Shown: positions 34,301 through 45,100 of the stretch, in pieces | Numbering within the stretch: the first letter of the stretch is position 1 | How the letters are laid out: each line of letters starts with the position of its first letter | Assembly (NCBI GenBank): GCA_905178155.1 | Contig: CAJINV010000010.1 | Coordinates: 456,074-520,073, forward strand | Origin: Amoebophrya sp. A120 | Lineage: Eukaryota > Sar > Dinophyceae > Syndiniales > Amoebophryaceae | Length of the DNA: 64,000 nucleotides | Direction: 5' to 3' | Translations under genes and position numbers: made by a program | The notes under the pieces: generated by a model | What the model was told of the DNA's origin: nothing | The model's database searches: none | What the model saw: only the letters and a program-made list of their open reading frames with translations

Positions 34301-34863
34301 ATCCGGAAATCGGTTCTCCTTAATCATTATGCATTGCAAATATGTCATCTGGGTCTGGAAACTTGTAATGCTGCAAGTGAATGAGAGTTCCACTGCAATA
34401 CGGAGCCAAGCATGACAAAGTTTTCGGTTCCTATGTGTTGCGTTTTGCGCATGGCAAACTGCGTTTTTGCATGACACGTAAGCGGGCCGCTTCGTGCCCA
34501 TGCATCACAGATTCTTGAGTCGTGTCAGACATGCATGACAAATGTAGCAAAAATCTTCCAGACCCAGACATATTTGCATTCCTTAATCATGTTCTTCGTC
34601 ACCGGCACAGTGGTTTGCCTCGGAACTTTCTCGCCCAACATGTTTGTCCGGACACCGCCGGCGCCCAGGTCGATTTTTTTGTTCTGGACCCGCGTGGTCC
34701 TTCTCCCGCGCTGGTTGTTGGGCGGCCCATTGTGTGTCGGCGGAGGTCCTGCCCGGGCTGCGGAGACTAGTGTAGAGACACGACTTCTGCCACCTGGTAC
34801 TACTAGTAGCACGGCTAGGAGCCGTACCAGATGAAAAGTGGAACAATTATACCGGCACAGCAT
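28305..34863 (-). CDS. Large secreted or surface protein of unknown family, paralogue 2
   Basis: Starts MLCRYNCSTFHLVRLLAVLL, a likely signal peptide. Eight exons lie over seven introners. Shared with paralogue 1: RIIVRTLGEQEPLAVLVVEE, IILIKQQTPAEKLIETLVKN, LHPAKVLVLERMLSYARK, VEQLLVRWVLQQVAKF, NFVWVLDYVVNAVG, LLGQFVGFLLLDPSFESL and VISPLKLAAFLTTFQLETP. The middle is low complexity with tandem LPAGFQRQA units. The summed exons leave a remainder of one base, and the frame changes between about 30.2 and 30.06 kb (from PAGFQ repeats to EEWNNFQHKFLVDRITTEVE), so one unrecognised GT-AG intron or a frameshift lies there. The C-terminal part (FGLYQPSGLHLSLFEQLASD onward) has no clear match in paralogue 1. 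Roughly 1,600 residues. Confidence 0.75.
28884..29028. mobile_element. Introner, family A (paralogue 2)
   Basis: TATGAATTGC ... GCACAGGATA; duplication CCCAG exact. Confidence 0.93.
30239..30385 (-). repeat. Tandem repeat coding for LPAGFQRQA-type units
   Basis: About five imperfect units of 27-30 bp with the core CTGCCAGCAGGTTTCCAA on the minus strand, in frame inside paralogue 2. Confidence 0.8.
31221..31473. mobile_element. Introner, family B (paralogue 2)
   Basis: TATCAAATGC ... GCATTTGATA; flanks CGGTC/AAGTC (two mismatches). The frame needs the transcript-downstream copy to be kept (PATDWDDP). Confidence 0.88.
31512..31773. mobile_element. Introner, family B (paralogue 2)
   Basis: TATGGATTGC ... 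GCATTTCATA; flanks GTAGT/CTAGT. Keeping the transcript-upstream copy would leave an in-frame TAG, keeping the downstream copy gives EDYNDGD. Confidence 0.9.
31945..32207. mobile_element. Introner, family B (paralogue 2)
   Basis: TATCAAATGC ... TTACAGGTGATA; duplication TCGCC exact. Confidence 0.92.
32263..32553. mobile_element. Introner, family C (paralogue 2)
   Basis: TATCCTGTGTAAAAACGT ... ACGTTTTTACATAGGATA; duplication TGTTC exact. Confidence 0.93.
34038..34243. mobile_element. Introner, family F (paralogue 2)
   Basis: TATCCCACGAAAAAAATG ... CACTTTTTTCTTTGCATA; duplication ACGAC exact. Excision gives LAVLVVEEDPL, matching paralogue 1. Confidence 0.92.
34328..34585. mobile_element. Introner, family B (paralogue 2)
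   Basis: TATGCATTGC ... GCATTCCTTA; duplication ATCAT exact. The right end has TTA in place of ATA. Confidence 0.9.
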
Positions 34864-36154
34864 GTTGTTGATAGTGACGTCCTCGCACCGTTGAAGATGA
34901 AGATGATTCGAAATTTATTTAGAATTGAATTTACGCACAAGAAGTCTTATTTCTTAGTTAGAGCGAGTCGAAACAAATCGACGCATCAATAGTAGACAAA
35001 TTGTTGTTGCAAGTTCGGAGTAGTTGCGTTCTTCAGACCTAAAAGATATAATAAATGGGTCCTAGAACCTTCTTTCTAGAATTGTTGTTGATATTTTTTG
35101 GTGCAAAAATACAGTGGTACATTAAATTCAAATGCTCACTCTAGTACAAAGTAGAAGTACAAGAAAATCGGACAAGACATGAAGAAGAAGAAGTAGACTA
35201 AAATTAATCGATACTTCCTACTGCTGGTTGTAGTTGCTGCACTTCCTGAAATATTGCGAAGAAAATGGCAGCGTATTCATCACGTCTGCGACATCCCGAT
35301 TCTTGAAATAGATCCACTATGGGAAGTTGCTTATGCTTGTTGTTCGAATATATAAAAATCTGTTGCTTTTCGCCAAAAAGGCTAGTAGACAAACATAAAG
35401 AAAATGCTGATCGGGATCATGGAAAGTCAATTTTGACAGCATGCTAGTGCTGTTGCTGATTTGAAGGAACATAAGGGCAGGCGCCGTGGTGGTGTCTTTA
35501 TTTCGTGGATCGCTTGCAGTTCCCGATCGGGATCAAGGATCGAGATTGGCCGCAGAGCGGTTTGAGTCGCGGATCGATTGGAGATCGCGAGTTCTTGATC
35601 CTGTGTGAGATCGCAGGCAGTGACAAATCCCTGCCCAATTCAAAAACATACAACTCGGACCGGAATTTCGTCTATTTGCAAATGCAAACAAGATCACGCA
35701 CCGGCTCATCGATGATCCTCTTAGACTTGCATGGATCTGAGTTTTTCAATTTCTGTTTCCAGTCCTCTACACCACTCGTGCGCAACAAGAGACACCACCA
35801 TGCTCGCAACAAGAGATACAATCGTGGTGCGGTCAACCTCTGGAGCAGGGTCGACTTCTACATATCGCTCGTCTACAACGCAGATATTGTTCGACGTACT
35901 TGATCTAATGATGTCCATAGAATTCTATTACCAGGCAGCGCGTTGTACTAGCAATAGCGTAGATCAAAGGATTCAAATCTGGCATTTTCATTTGTGGCTA
36001 CAAGCGGGGCATTATTTGGTAGTACTAGTGGATCAATCTCATGCGTATACAAATCCTGTTCCTGGCGCAGAGAAGACAAACATAGTTCTACGTACAACAT
36101 GCCGATACTTGCGCATGCGCGCATAGATGAAAAGTTGACATGCTAAATGCTGCG
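34864..36154. other. Intergenic, no supported gene
   Basis: Spacer between the formin end and paralogue 2 start. AT-rich at first, then a stretch dense in GATC and CGAT tetranucleotides around 35500-35620. No gene or introner seen. Confidence 0.5.
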
Positions 36155-39100
36155 TTAGGAACTTGACGGCGGACTATCACCGCTTCCCCTCTTCCGCATG
36201 CGTCTATCGGTCACTCGTTTTGCGGGATCGAACTTCGCCGAGCTTCTTGCCGGCAGTTTGTTCACGGACCCGCCCGCTATCGCGGACGGGTTGAAATTAT
36301 GCATTGCAAAACAGGTATCGCACTAGGACTAGTCCAAAATAAATTGCATCACAAATTGCCTCGGCATTACAACAAATGTAATTTGTAATGCAGATTCACC
36401 TTGAGAACCAGATTTGTAATGCATAAATGCAATTTTCGGTACGAGTGCGATACTTTTGCAGCGCATAGAAGTCCGTGCTGTTCGTGCTCAGCCTACCCTG
36501 CTGCGACATGCGCTTTTGGGGAGAAATCGCGTCTTTGTTATCTGCCGATCGTCTTGGAAAACTGTTCGTCGCTGCCGTAGTGCCCGTTGTCGTGCTGTCT
36601 TTCGAAGTAGAACTAGAGTGGCTGCTACTTATTTTTACCCGGCTGCTTGGTTGAAAAGTAGAGCCTGGTCCTACAGTAGAACTAGCACTTGTCAGCTTCG
36701 AGGAAGTTGCACCGTCTCGGGTTGACGGCGCACCTCTCGTAGTACTAGCGCTCCCCCTGCTTCGCTGGTCGCCCGGGGCGACACTGCCGTCTCTGGATGA
36801 GGAAGCTGCGGGTCCGTTTGTCGTCCCTTTTGAAGATGATGCTCCGTCTATGAGAGTGCACAAGAACTCCCCCTCGCCCGATCACTGTATGGCATCAGCA
36901 GCAATACAAACAGCTGCACATGTTCTTCGCCCGCCGATTGTAGTACTGTTTTGGGTAATGCAAACAGTGCCACAAGACAACACTACCGCAGGCTGGATTT
37001 GGGATTTTGCATTACAAACGAGGAAGAGGGGGAGCAGTTGTGCACGACTCTGATACCGCCGTCGAGCTGGCCCTGGGTGCTCGCCCGCAGGGATTTCATC
37101 ATTTCTGCGGCGTGTTTTTGCTTCTTCAGTTGCTCGGCCGCCACTTCTTCTTCCTCCAGCTTGCTCGTGAACACGAAGGCAAGCTCGTGGAAAGTGGAAA
37201 GAATCGACTGGACTTGGTCCGACATCTCGTTTACGAGCTTGCATCCCGTGCAAAAGTATCGCACTCGTAGTAATTGCAGTCATGCATTACAAAATTTTTT
37301 CCTAAAGTGCATCCGCATGACAAATTTTATTTCTCATGCTGAGAAAATTTGTAATGCATTTATACGAGTACGATACTTTTGCAATGCATAGCTTGCTGCT
37401 TGCCGCGAGAGTTTTCGTCGACTGAATGATTTGCTTCATGTTCTGCTGTTGCGCCGGAGCTGGTCCTGTGGTAGCGGCGGCAGCTTCGTAGTACCTGAGT
37501 TAATATTTGCTTTGATTTGTAAATATATAATACGGTACAACGTAGTATGCTGGTTGTTCGTCGTCGTCCGTGAAGATGCGCAGCGCGACAAATAAATTAC
37601 TCACACGGGTCTTGTATCCTAATAATGATCAGGCTAGTACACGTCACGAGCACAAGCACATGATCAAAAAGCTGCAAAAGACAAGGACGTGTCTAGCTCT
37701 ACTGCTACTCTTCATCAATGTATGCAAAAATACACCCAACATCAGATAATAAATACGGCCCCTGACATCCCAGATACGCACAGAGATCAACCACCGCACC
37801 GAGACACCTCTGCTGGCCGACAATCACGGACTTTTCCAAGTCCGTGATTTGATTCCGCGCCGACTCGAACAGCGGACTGCTGTAGATGTATCAAATGCAA
37901 AAGTGTCTGGGTCTGGAAGATGTCGGATTTTGTGATGCATATTTTGTATGATCCATGATGCATGTAATACATGATCTAGCATCACATATTTTTAGAGGGC
38001 TCCCTAGTGCCTATTCCGCATGAGAAAATCCCTCTCCGCGTAACACAAACTGGACTCCTGTTGCTGGTCACGCAATACAGGTTTTTTTGGAATCCAAAGA
38101 CAGCATGACAAGTTGCATTCTTCCAGACCCAGACATTCTTACATGTGATAAGATGTTCAAATTCTCCAAACTTTCCGTCATCGCCGGCTTTTTCTCGTAC
38201 ATGGTAGTATGCATTGCAAAAATTAATGAACAAGTATCCGCACTCGCACAAGTTCAAGTATAAATTGCATTTGGCAAATTTATAATTTCCAAAAAGGAAA
38301 ACTTAAGTCTGCGATGGCATGCACCAGATTCAGGTATTTACAAGCTCATGACATCAACATCATGTGTAATCATGTATGATCATCGCTGCATTTTAGTATC
38401 GATAACGAGCAGTAAGTACGGATAGCTTCTTCAAATAATGATTTCCACGTGTGATAGGTGGCGTTCTTGACAAATTCAATCTCCTTGAGCAATTGCAGCA
38501 GATCCTGAATGACGTCCGCCAGCTATCCTGTGGAAAAACGTCTCCATACCAGAGTCAAGATGGAAAATCTGCTAGACAAATCAACCAGCTTTGGTTGCTT
38601 CGCATGACAAATTTGTCCTTGTAGTGTAGTCCTGTTTATGTAGTTCAGCAGCATCACAGATCTAGGATATCATGCGGCTTCTAGCATCACAAATTCCACA
38701 ACACGGGTAGAAATTGCTTTTCATGGGGCTCCGCATGAGAGACTTTTTTGGGCATGCAGAATTGCATAACAACTCTGGGGTGGGGACATTTTTCCTCAGA
38801 GTACCAGCACCGGCTTGCCCAGTTTCTTTGTCCAATTTTCTTGCAGGCAGTTCTTCAACTCAAACTGAATCGACAGCAGCAGTTTCTTGTCGCAGGCAGC
38901 AATCCCGTGCAGTAGCGTTTTCTCGTTGTTCCCCTTGAAGTCGGACAGCTTCTGCAGGCTTTCCATATCCTGAGCAAAAACGTCCCCACACCATAGTCAA
39001 GATGGGAAGTCAAAGGCTGCTAGACAAATAAACAAGCTTTGCCTTTGGCTGTTGCGCATTACAAGTTCGCCTCGTAGTCGTGTAATCCTGTTTACTTAGC

Positions 39101-42100
39101 TAGTAAAGCAGCATCACAGATCTGGGTCTGCCATATGATGCTGAGTGGAGCATGACAAATTGCGAAAAACGACTAAAAATTGCTTCTCATGGGGCTCCGC
39201 ATGAGAAATATTTTCAGCATGCAGACGTGCATTACAACTATGTGGTGCTGGGGACGTTTTTCCATAGGATATTCCACGCTGATGCCCCAGACCGCTTCGT
39301 TCTCCTTCGTTTCCATCCACGACTTGTATGCATTGCAAATATGTCTCGGTCTGAAGGAATGGAAGTGTGTCATGCTTGTCTCGAATGACTCCTAACTCTG
39401 TGATGCATGAGCAGGATGTAAGTCTCTTGCAGAGCGCAGTTACTTCTTTGCCATGCAGAACTCGCAAGAACACATAGAAGATCAAGAACTTGTCATGCTT
39501 GGCTGCGTATTGCAGTGTGTCCACCATTCCCAAGCCAGCATCACAAGTTTCCAGACCCAGACATATTTGCATTTGATAACTTGTTGTCCGCTTCAATCTC
39601 GATGGAGTGGTTCACGTAATTTCCGAGGACTAACAGCAGCCGCAAAAACTGCTTCACGTGGTTGGACTTCTTCAAAATCGTCGCGATCTCCCCGAAGCAC
39701 TGCGCTTTCTCGCTGACCTGCAGCCAGATCCTCTTCTTCAAAAACGCCAACACGCGCAGCTTCTGGTGCAACTTCGGGATTTTGCAGAAGGGGATCAGTT
39801 TTGCCTCCATCGGGAGGAGCCGCGCGCTGTCGGCCTCCTGCAAGAGGCACTGTTCCGCCTCCGTCGACTATCCAAGAAAAAAAGATTGTAGGCGTAACTT
39901 TCTTGGAGGATTAGCATGACAAATACCAGCCATGCTCCGGCTAACGCCGGAGCGCGCGGCTGTTGTGCTGGGGTGTGACTATTGGCGGATCGGACCGCGA
40001 CGCAAGAGCTTTGGGGGCAGCGTGACAGGCCGAGGAAAATACTGGCGCCGCATTGCGCCATGTCAACCCGCAGGGGCCCCTGCGCGCTTCCCGCGCCTTT
40101 AGGCGCTATGCGCAGGGAGCAACTGCAGCGAAGCTTGGGGGCGAGGAGAAACCGCCACGACGTAGGTGCCGAAGCAGAACGGGGGCCGCGCTGACCTTTG
40201 TTGATCACCCTCCCGCGCCCGCCCATCTGATTCCCAGACAGAAGCTGTTCCCGCGGGGGGTGGCCCGAGAGGGTGGCGCAAGAGGGTGGCGCGAGAGGGT
40301 GGCGCGAGAGGGTGGCGCGAGAGGGTGCGCGAGAGGGTGCGCGAGAGTGAGGGTGGCGCGAGAGGGTGCGGGCCTACGCATGAAAATGCCCCAAAAGAAT
40401 CAGCTCTGTGCCAGGCGGATTCGGCTTCTGTTAACCCTCTCGCAGACCCTCTTTTTCACCTCTCCCGAGAGGTGTTGCTAATAATCCGGCTATACTCGCC
40501 GGTAGAGGCCTACAGAGGTGGCCGAGAGGTGGCCCAGAGGGTGCGCGAGAGGTTCGCCTTTATTCGCGCAACCTCTCGGCACCTCTGTCCCCCTCTCGCT
40601 TACCCTCTTGGCACCCTCACTCTCGGCCACCTCTGGTCCCTATAGGCGCAGCTTTAGAGTGAGTCCTTCAGCGGGCTATACCCGCGCCACCTCTCGGCCA
40701 CCCTCTCGAATGACCTCCCGCGCCACCTCTCCACCTCTGTTGCCCTCTTTTTGACCTCTTTCCGCCTCTTTTTGACCTCTCGGCCACCTCTCTCCGACCC
40801 TCTGTAGACCTCTACTTTCGCATGAATTACAAGACTAATAATGATCATTAGCGCTATTCTGGGCCTCAGGCCCCCCCTCAGGCCCCCCCTTAGGCCCCCC
40901 CTCAGGCCCCCCCTCGACCCCTAAGGCCCCCCCTGAGGCCCCCCCTCAGGCCCCCCCTGAGGCCAAAAAAGGCCCCCCCTAAGGCCCCCCCTGAGGCCCC
41001 CCCTGGGGCCCCCCCTTTTGCCCAAAGGGGGGGGGTTAGGCCCCCCCTTAGGCCCCCCCTTTTTTTCGTGTTCGCAGACGCCCAGAGCCAAAAAAGGCCC
41101 CCCCTAAGGCCCCCCCTGAGGCCCCCCCTAAGGCCCCCCCTGAGGCCCCCCCTTTTGCCCAAGGGCAAGGGGGGTGGGTTGGGCCCCCCCCCCCCCCTTA
41201 GGCCCCCTCTTTTTTTCGCGAGCGTTCGCAGACGTCTGCCCCAGAACATAAAGCCAAGCAGATCATCGCCGACCATTTCTCTGACGCAGGCAGCGACCGA
41301 ACAATCCCGGGCGGCGCCACGCGCTGTCTACCTTGGCTGGTCCGCCGGTTCTCATTCTGATTGCGGGCGGGGCCGCTTTGGTTTTGGACACAATAAACAA
41401 AGTCACGAAGTGAGTCCTTGGCTTTGGCTTCATATTTTGGCTACCGCCCCGGCTTTGTCCTTTGATTTTAATTACTGGCGGGGCCGCTTCGGAATGCATG
41501 ACACGCATGCCCTGTAGCCCTCCTGGACAATGCTATGCGCTGCGCAGTCGAAGGCGCCGGCAAGGCTCTTCGGAATGCTTTTCGTTTTCTACCGAAAAGC
41601 CGAACGGGATACGAGGCCCTTCCTGAGGCCCCTCTAAGACCCCCCCTTTGGCCAGTCCGGAAGGGCCCTCGCTCCCTCGGGCGTTCTGCCCTGACGGTTT
41701 GCTTGCTTTGCTTGGAGGCCCGCTAAGCGAGCCCCGGCGCCGGCAAATGCCCGAGCCTGAGGCCCCCCGGAAGGCCCCCCCGCTGGAACAGGAGCCCTGA
41801 GGCCCCCCGGAGGCCGCCCCGGAGGCCCCCCCCGGCAGAGGCCCCCCCGGAGGCCCCCCCTTTGGTCAGCCCGGAGGGGCCCTCCTGTCTTCTGCCCTGA
41901 AGCTTTGCTTGCTTTGCGTGAAGGCCCGCCGGGCGAGCCCCGGCGCCGGCCAATGCCCGAGCCTGTGGCCCTATTCATTGACAGCCCTGAGGCATCCCTG
42001 CGGCCCCCCCTACGGCCCCCCCCAATGGCCCCCCCTAAGGCCCCCCCTTTGGCCAGCCCGGAAGGGCCCTCGCTCCCTTGGGCCTTCTGCCCTGAAGTTT

Positions 42101-45100
42101 TGCTTGCTTTGCTTGAAGGCCTGCCAAGCGAGCCCCGGCGCCGGCACTCACATGCCCGAGCCGGAGGCCCCCCGCAAAGCCCCCCCGAACAGAAGCCCTG
42201 GGCCCCCCCCATGGCCGCCCCGGGGGCCCCCCCCCGAAGGCCCCCCCTGTGGTCAGCCCGGGAGGGCCCTCGTGTCTTCTGCCCGGAAGCTTTGTGTGCT
42301 TTGCGTGAAGGCCCGGCCCGCCAAGCGAGCCCCGGCGCGCGCCGGCAAATGCCCGAGCCTGCGGCCCTATTGATGACAGCCGTGAGGCCTCCCGCATGGG
42401 CCCCCCCCCCAAGGCCCCCCCTGAGGCCCCCCCTTTGGCCCCCCCTTTGGCCCTCGCTCCCTCGGGCCTTCTGCCCTGAGGCTTTGCTTGCTTTGCTTGA
42501 AGGGCTGCCAAGCGAGCCCCGGCGCCGGCACATGCCCGAGCCTGGGGCCCCCCGCAAAGCCCCCCCGAACAGAAGCCCTGCGGCCCCCCGGAGGCCGCCC
42601 CGGAGGCCCCCCCTCGCCCTGCCCAGGCCCCCCCTTTGGCCAGCCCGGAAGGGCCCTCGTGTTTTCTGCCCTGAAGCTTTGCTTGCTTTGCGGGAAGGCC
42701 CGCCAAGCGAGCCCCGGCGCCGGCCAATGCCCGAGCCTGTGGCCCTATTGACAGCCCTGAGGCCCCCCCTAAGGCCCCCCCTGAGGCCCCCCCTAAGGCC
42801 CCCCCTAAGGCCCCCCCTAAGGCCCCCCCTGAGGCCCCCCCTGAGGCCCCCCCTTTGGGCAGCCCGGCAGGGCCCTCACCCCCTCGGGCCTTCTGCCCTG
42901 GTGCTTTGCTCGCTTTGCTTGAAGGCCTGCCAGGCGAGCCCCGGCGCCGCCACATTCCCGAGCCAGCCCGAGGCCCCCCGCCCGCAAAGCCCCCCCGAGC
43001 CGAAGCCTTGAGGCCGCCCCGGAGGCCCCCCCTAAAGCCCCCCCCTTTGGCCAACCCGGAAGGGCCCTCGTGTCTTCTGCCCTGAAGCTTTGTTCGCTTT
43101 GCGTGAAGGCCCGCCAAGCGGGCCCCGGCGCCGGAAAATGCCCGAGCGGGCGGCCCTATTGACAGCCCGGGGGCCCCGCCAAAGGCCCCCCTAGGGCCCC
43201 CCTTGAGGCCCCCCCTTTGGCCAGCCCGGAACCCCTCGCGCCCTCGGGCCTTCTGCCCTGAAGCTTCCCTCTGCTTGAAGGCCTGCCAAGCGAGCCCCGG
43301 CGCCGGCTCAATCATGCTTGAGCCGGAGGCCCCCCGCAAAACCCCCCCGATGGAACAGAAGCCCTGCGGCCCCCCTGCGGCCGCCCCGAAGGCCCCCCCC
43401 CGCCCGGCCGAGGCCCCCCCCTCTGGCCAGCCCGGAAGGGCCCTCCCTGTCTCGCTCCCTCGGGCCTTCTGCCCTGGAACTTTGCTTGCTTTGCTTGAGG
43501 GCCCGCCAAGCGAGCCCCGGCGCCGGCAAACGCCCGAGCCTGAGGCCCTCATGACAGCCCGGAGACCCCCCCTAAGGCCCCCCCGAAGGCCCCCCCGGAG
43601 GCCCCCCCCGAGGTCCCCCCCGGAGGCCCCCCTAAGGCCCGCCCGGAAGGGCCCTCGCTCACTCGGGCCTTCTGCCCTGACGCTTTGCTTGCTTTGCTTG
43701 AAGGCCCGCAGAGCGAGCCCCGGCGCCGGCAGATGCCCGGGCCTGAGGCCCCCCGCGAGGCCCGCCCGAACAGAAGCCCCGGGGGCCCCCCCGACCGAGG
43801 CCCCCCCCATTGGCCGGGCCGGGCGGGCCCTCGCTCCCTCTCCCGGGCTTTCTGCCCTGAGCCTTTGCTTGCTTTGCGTGAAGGCCCGCCAAGCAAGCCC
43901 CTGCGCCGGCCAATGCCCGAGCCTGAGGCCCTACCGGCAGCCCTGCGGCCCCCGGGGGGAAGGCCGCCCCGGAGGCCCCCTCTAAGGCCCCCCCTTTGGC
44001 TAGCCCGGAAGGGACCTCGCTCCCCCGGGCCTTCTGCCCTGGAGCTTTGCCTGCTTTGCTTGAAGGCCCGCCAAGCGAGCCCCGGCGCCGGCTTCTTTTG
44101 CGTAGTTGCTGGGCGGAGGGGCGCCAAAAGATATTTCTGCTTTTCTTTTGCGTTGGCACACGGCCAGAACGAAGCCCAACCACTTCGGCCCGCCCGTCCC
44201 TTGCCTTGGTGCGTTTGTACTCGGCCACCGCCCCTCCATCGCCCGGCCCCCCCCATCGATCGTCATCCCGCGGCTGACGCCTTCGATAGATTAGCGCGCG
44301 CATGATCGGGCGCAGCAACTGAAGTCCCCACGCCCCGGAGGTGTTCGGGGTGTAGAAATAGGGCCAGGCCACCACAGTACGAACGCAAAAGCCCGGCGAA
44401 TGTCTGCACCACGACACTCACTTGCCCCACCGCCGGGGCCGCATGATCAGCGGGGCCGCTTCGCAGTGTTGTTAGGTAGTTTATCACGCACCGGAGACGG
44501 CGCCTCGACTTGCCTGAGCCTTTGGGTCGCCACATTTCCGCTCCGCTTCCGCTGTGCAGGTGTGGCGTCAGAAGGCCTGCTGGCTTCTTACTTCAGAGCT
44601 GGCAGGCAGCTGCTCTGTCTGTACCCGAGGCGCCTTTCTGCTTTCTGTCTACAGCTGCTGCCCCTACAACTTTATATAGCGCACGCACTGATCTCCTGTC
44701 GCGCTACTCTTCCTGAGCGCTACCCCTGCCCCGCCCTTCCTCCTTCCCAGGAAGCCCAGCCCAACAATCCTAATGATCATGCTTATGCAAAAAAATCAAG
44801 TTCAAGAAAGGGTCGCCCTTCAGGGCGACCCGTTTTCTTGTATAATAGATAGTAATTTCTCGCATGACAGCAAAAACCTGTCATGCGCAGATAGTACGTG
44901 AAACCGCCCTTGAATGAGCCCTACAATGCAGGCACAGCATGACAGGCGCAATCAATTTGCATGTTGCGCATCACAAATTTACACTAACAACGTTTTTTCC
45001 TTGGATATCGGCATCACAGACTCCAGCCGCTCTGCGTGGTCCTCGTTCAACTTTTGTTGCAAGGCGTTTGTTATGAACTACTGCAAAAGTATCATACTAG

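Larger units (their letters stand above)
39869..45007. mobile_element. Giant introner (5.14 kb) with GC-rich satellite cargo, in the formin FH2 domain
   Basis: Left end TATCCAAGAAAAAAAGATTG and right end, read inward on the other strand, TATCCAAGGAAAAAACGTTG: an imperfect inverted repeat with about 24 of 31 positions equal. Flanks TCGAC and TCGGC are a 5-bp duplication with one mismatch. Excision keeps the formin frame and rebuilds VMPTEAEQCLLQ, a normal FH2 segment. Next to each end sits the motif shared by the small introners (GCATGACAAAT, GCATCACAAATT). The core (about 39930-44840) is unlike the small elements: very GC-rich, with tandem arrays, a satellite and a strong hairpin near the right side. 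No transposase was found; long open frames on both strands reflect base composition. It may be an introner that captured, or was entered by, a GC-rich element. Confidence 0.85.

Noticed and set aside
42035-43810. Open frame of 591 codons on the minus strand (and 368 codons on plus) in the GC-rich block
   Set aside because: Both strands are open because the satellite is GC-rich and lacks A/T-rich stop codons; the translation follows the 195-bp repeat and has no domain.
44803-44840. Rho-independent terminator
   Set aside because: The shape fits, but the context is a eukaryotic intron, and a matching hairpin ends the other GC-rich block, so it is more likely part of a repeat.
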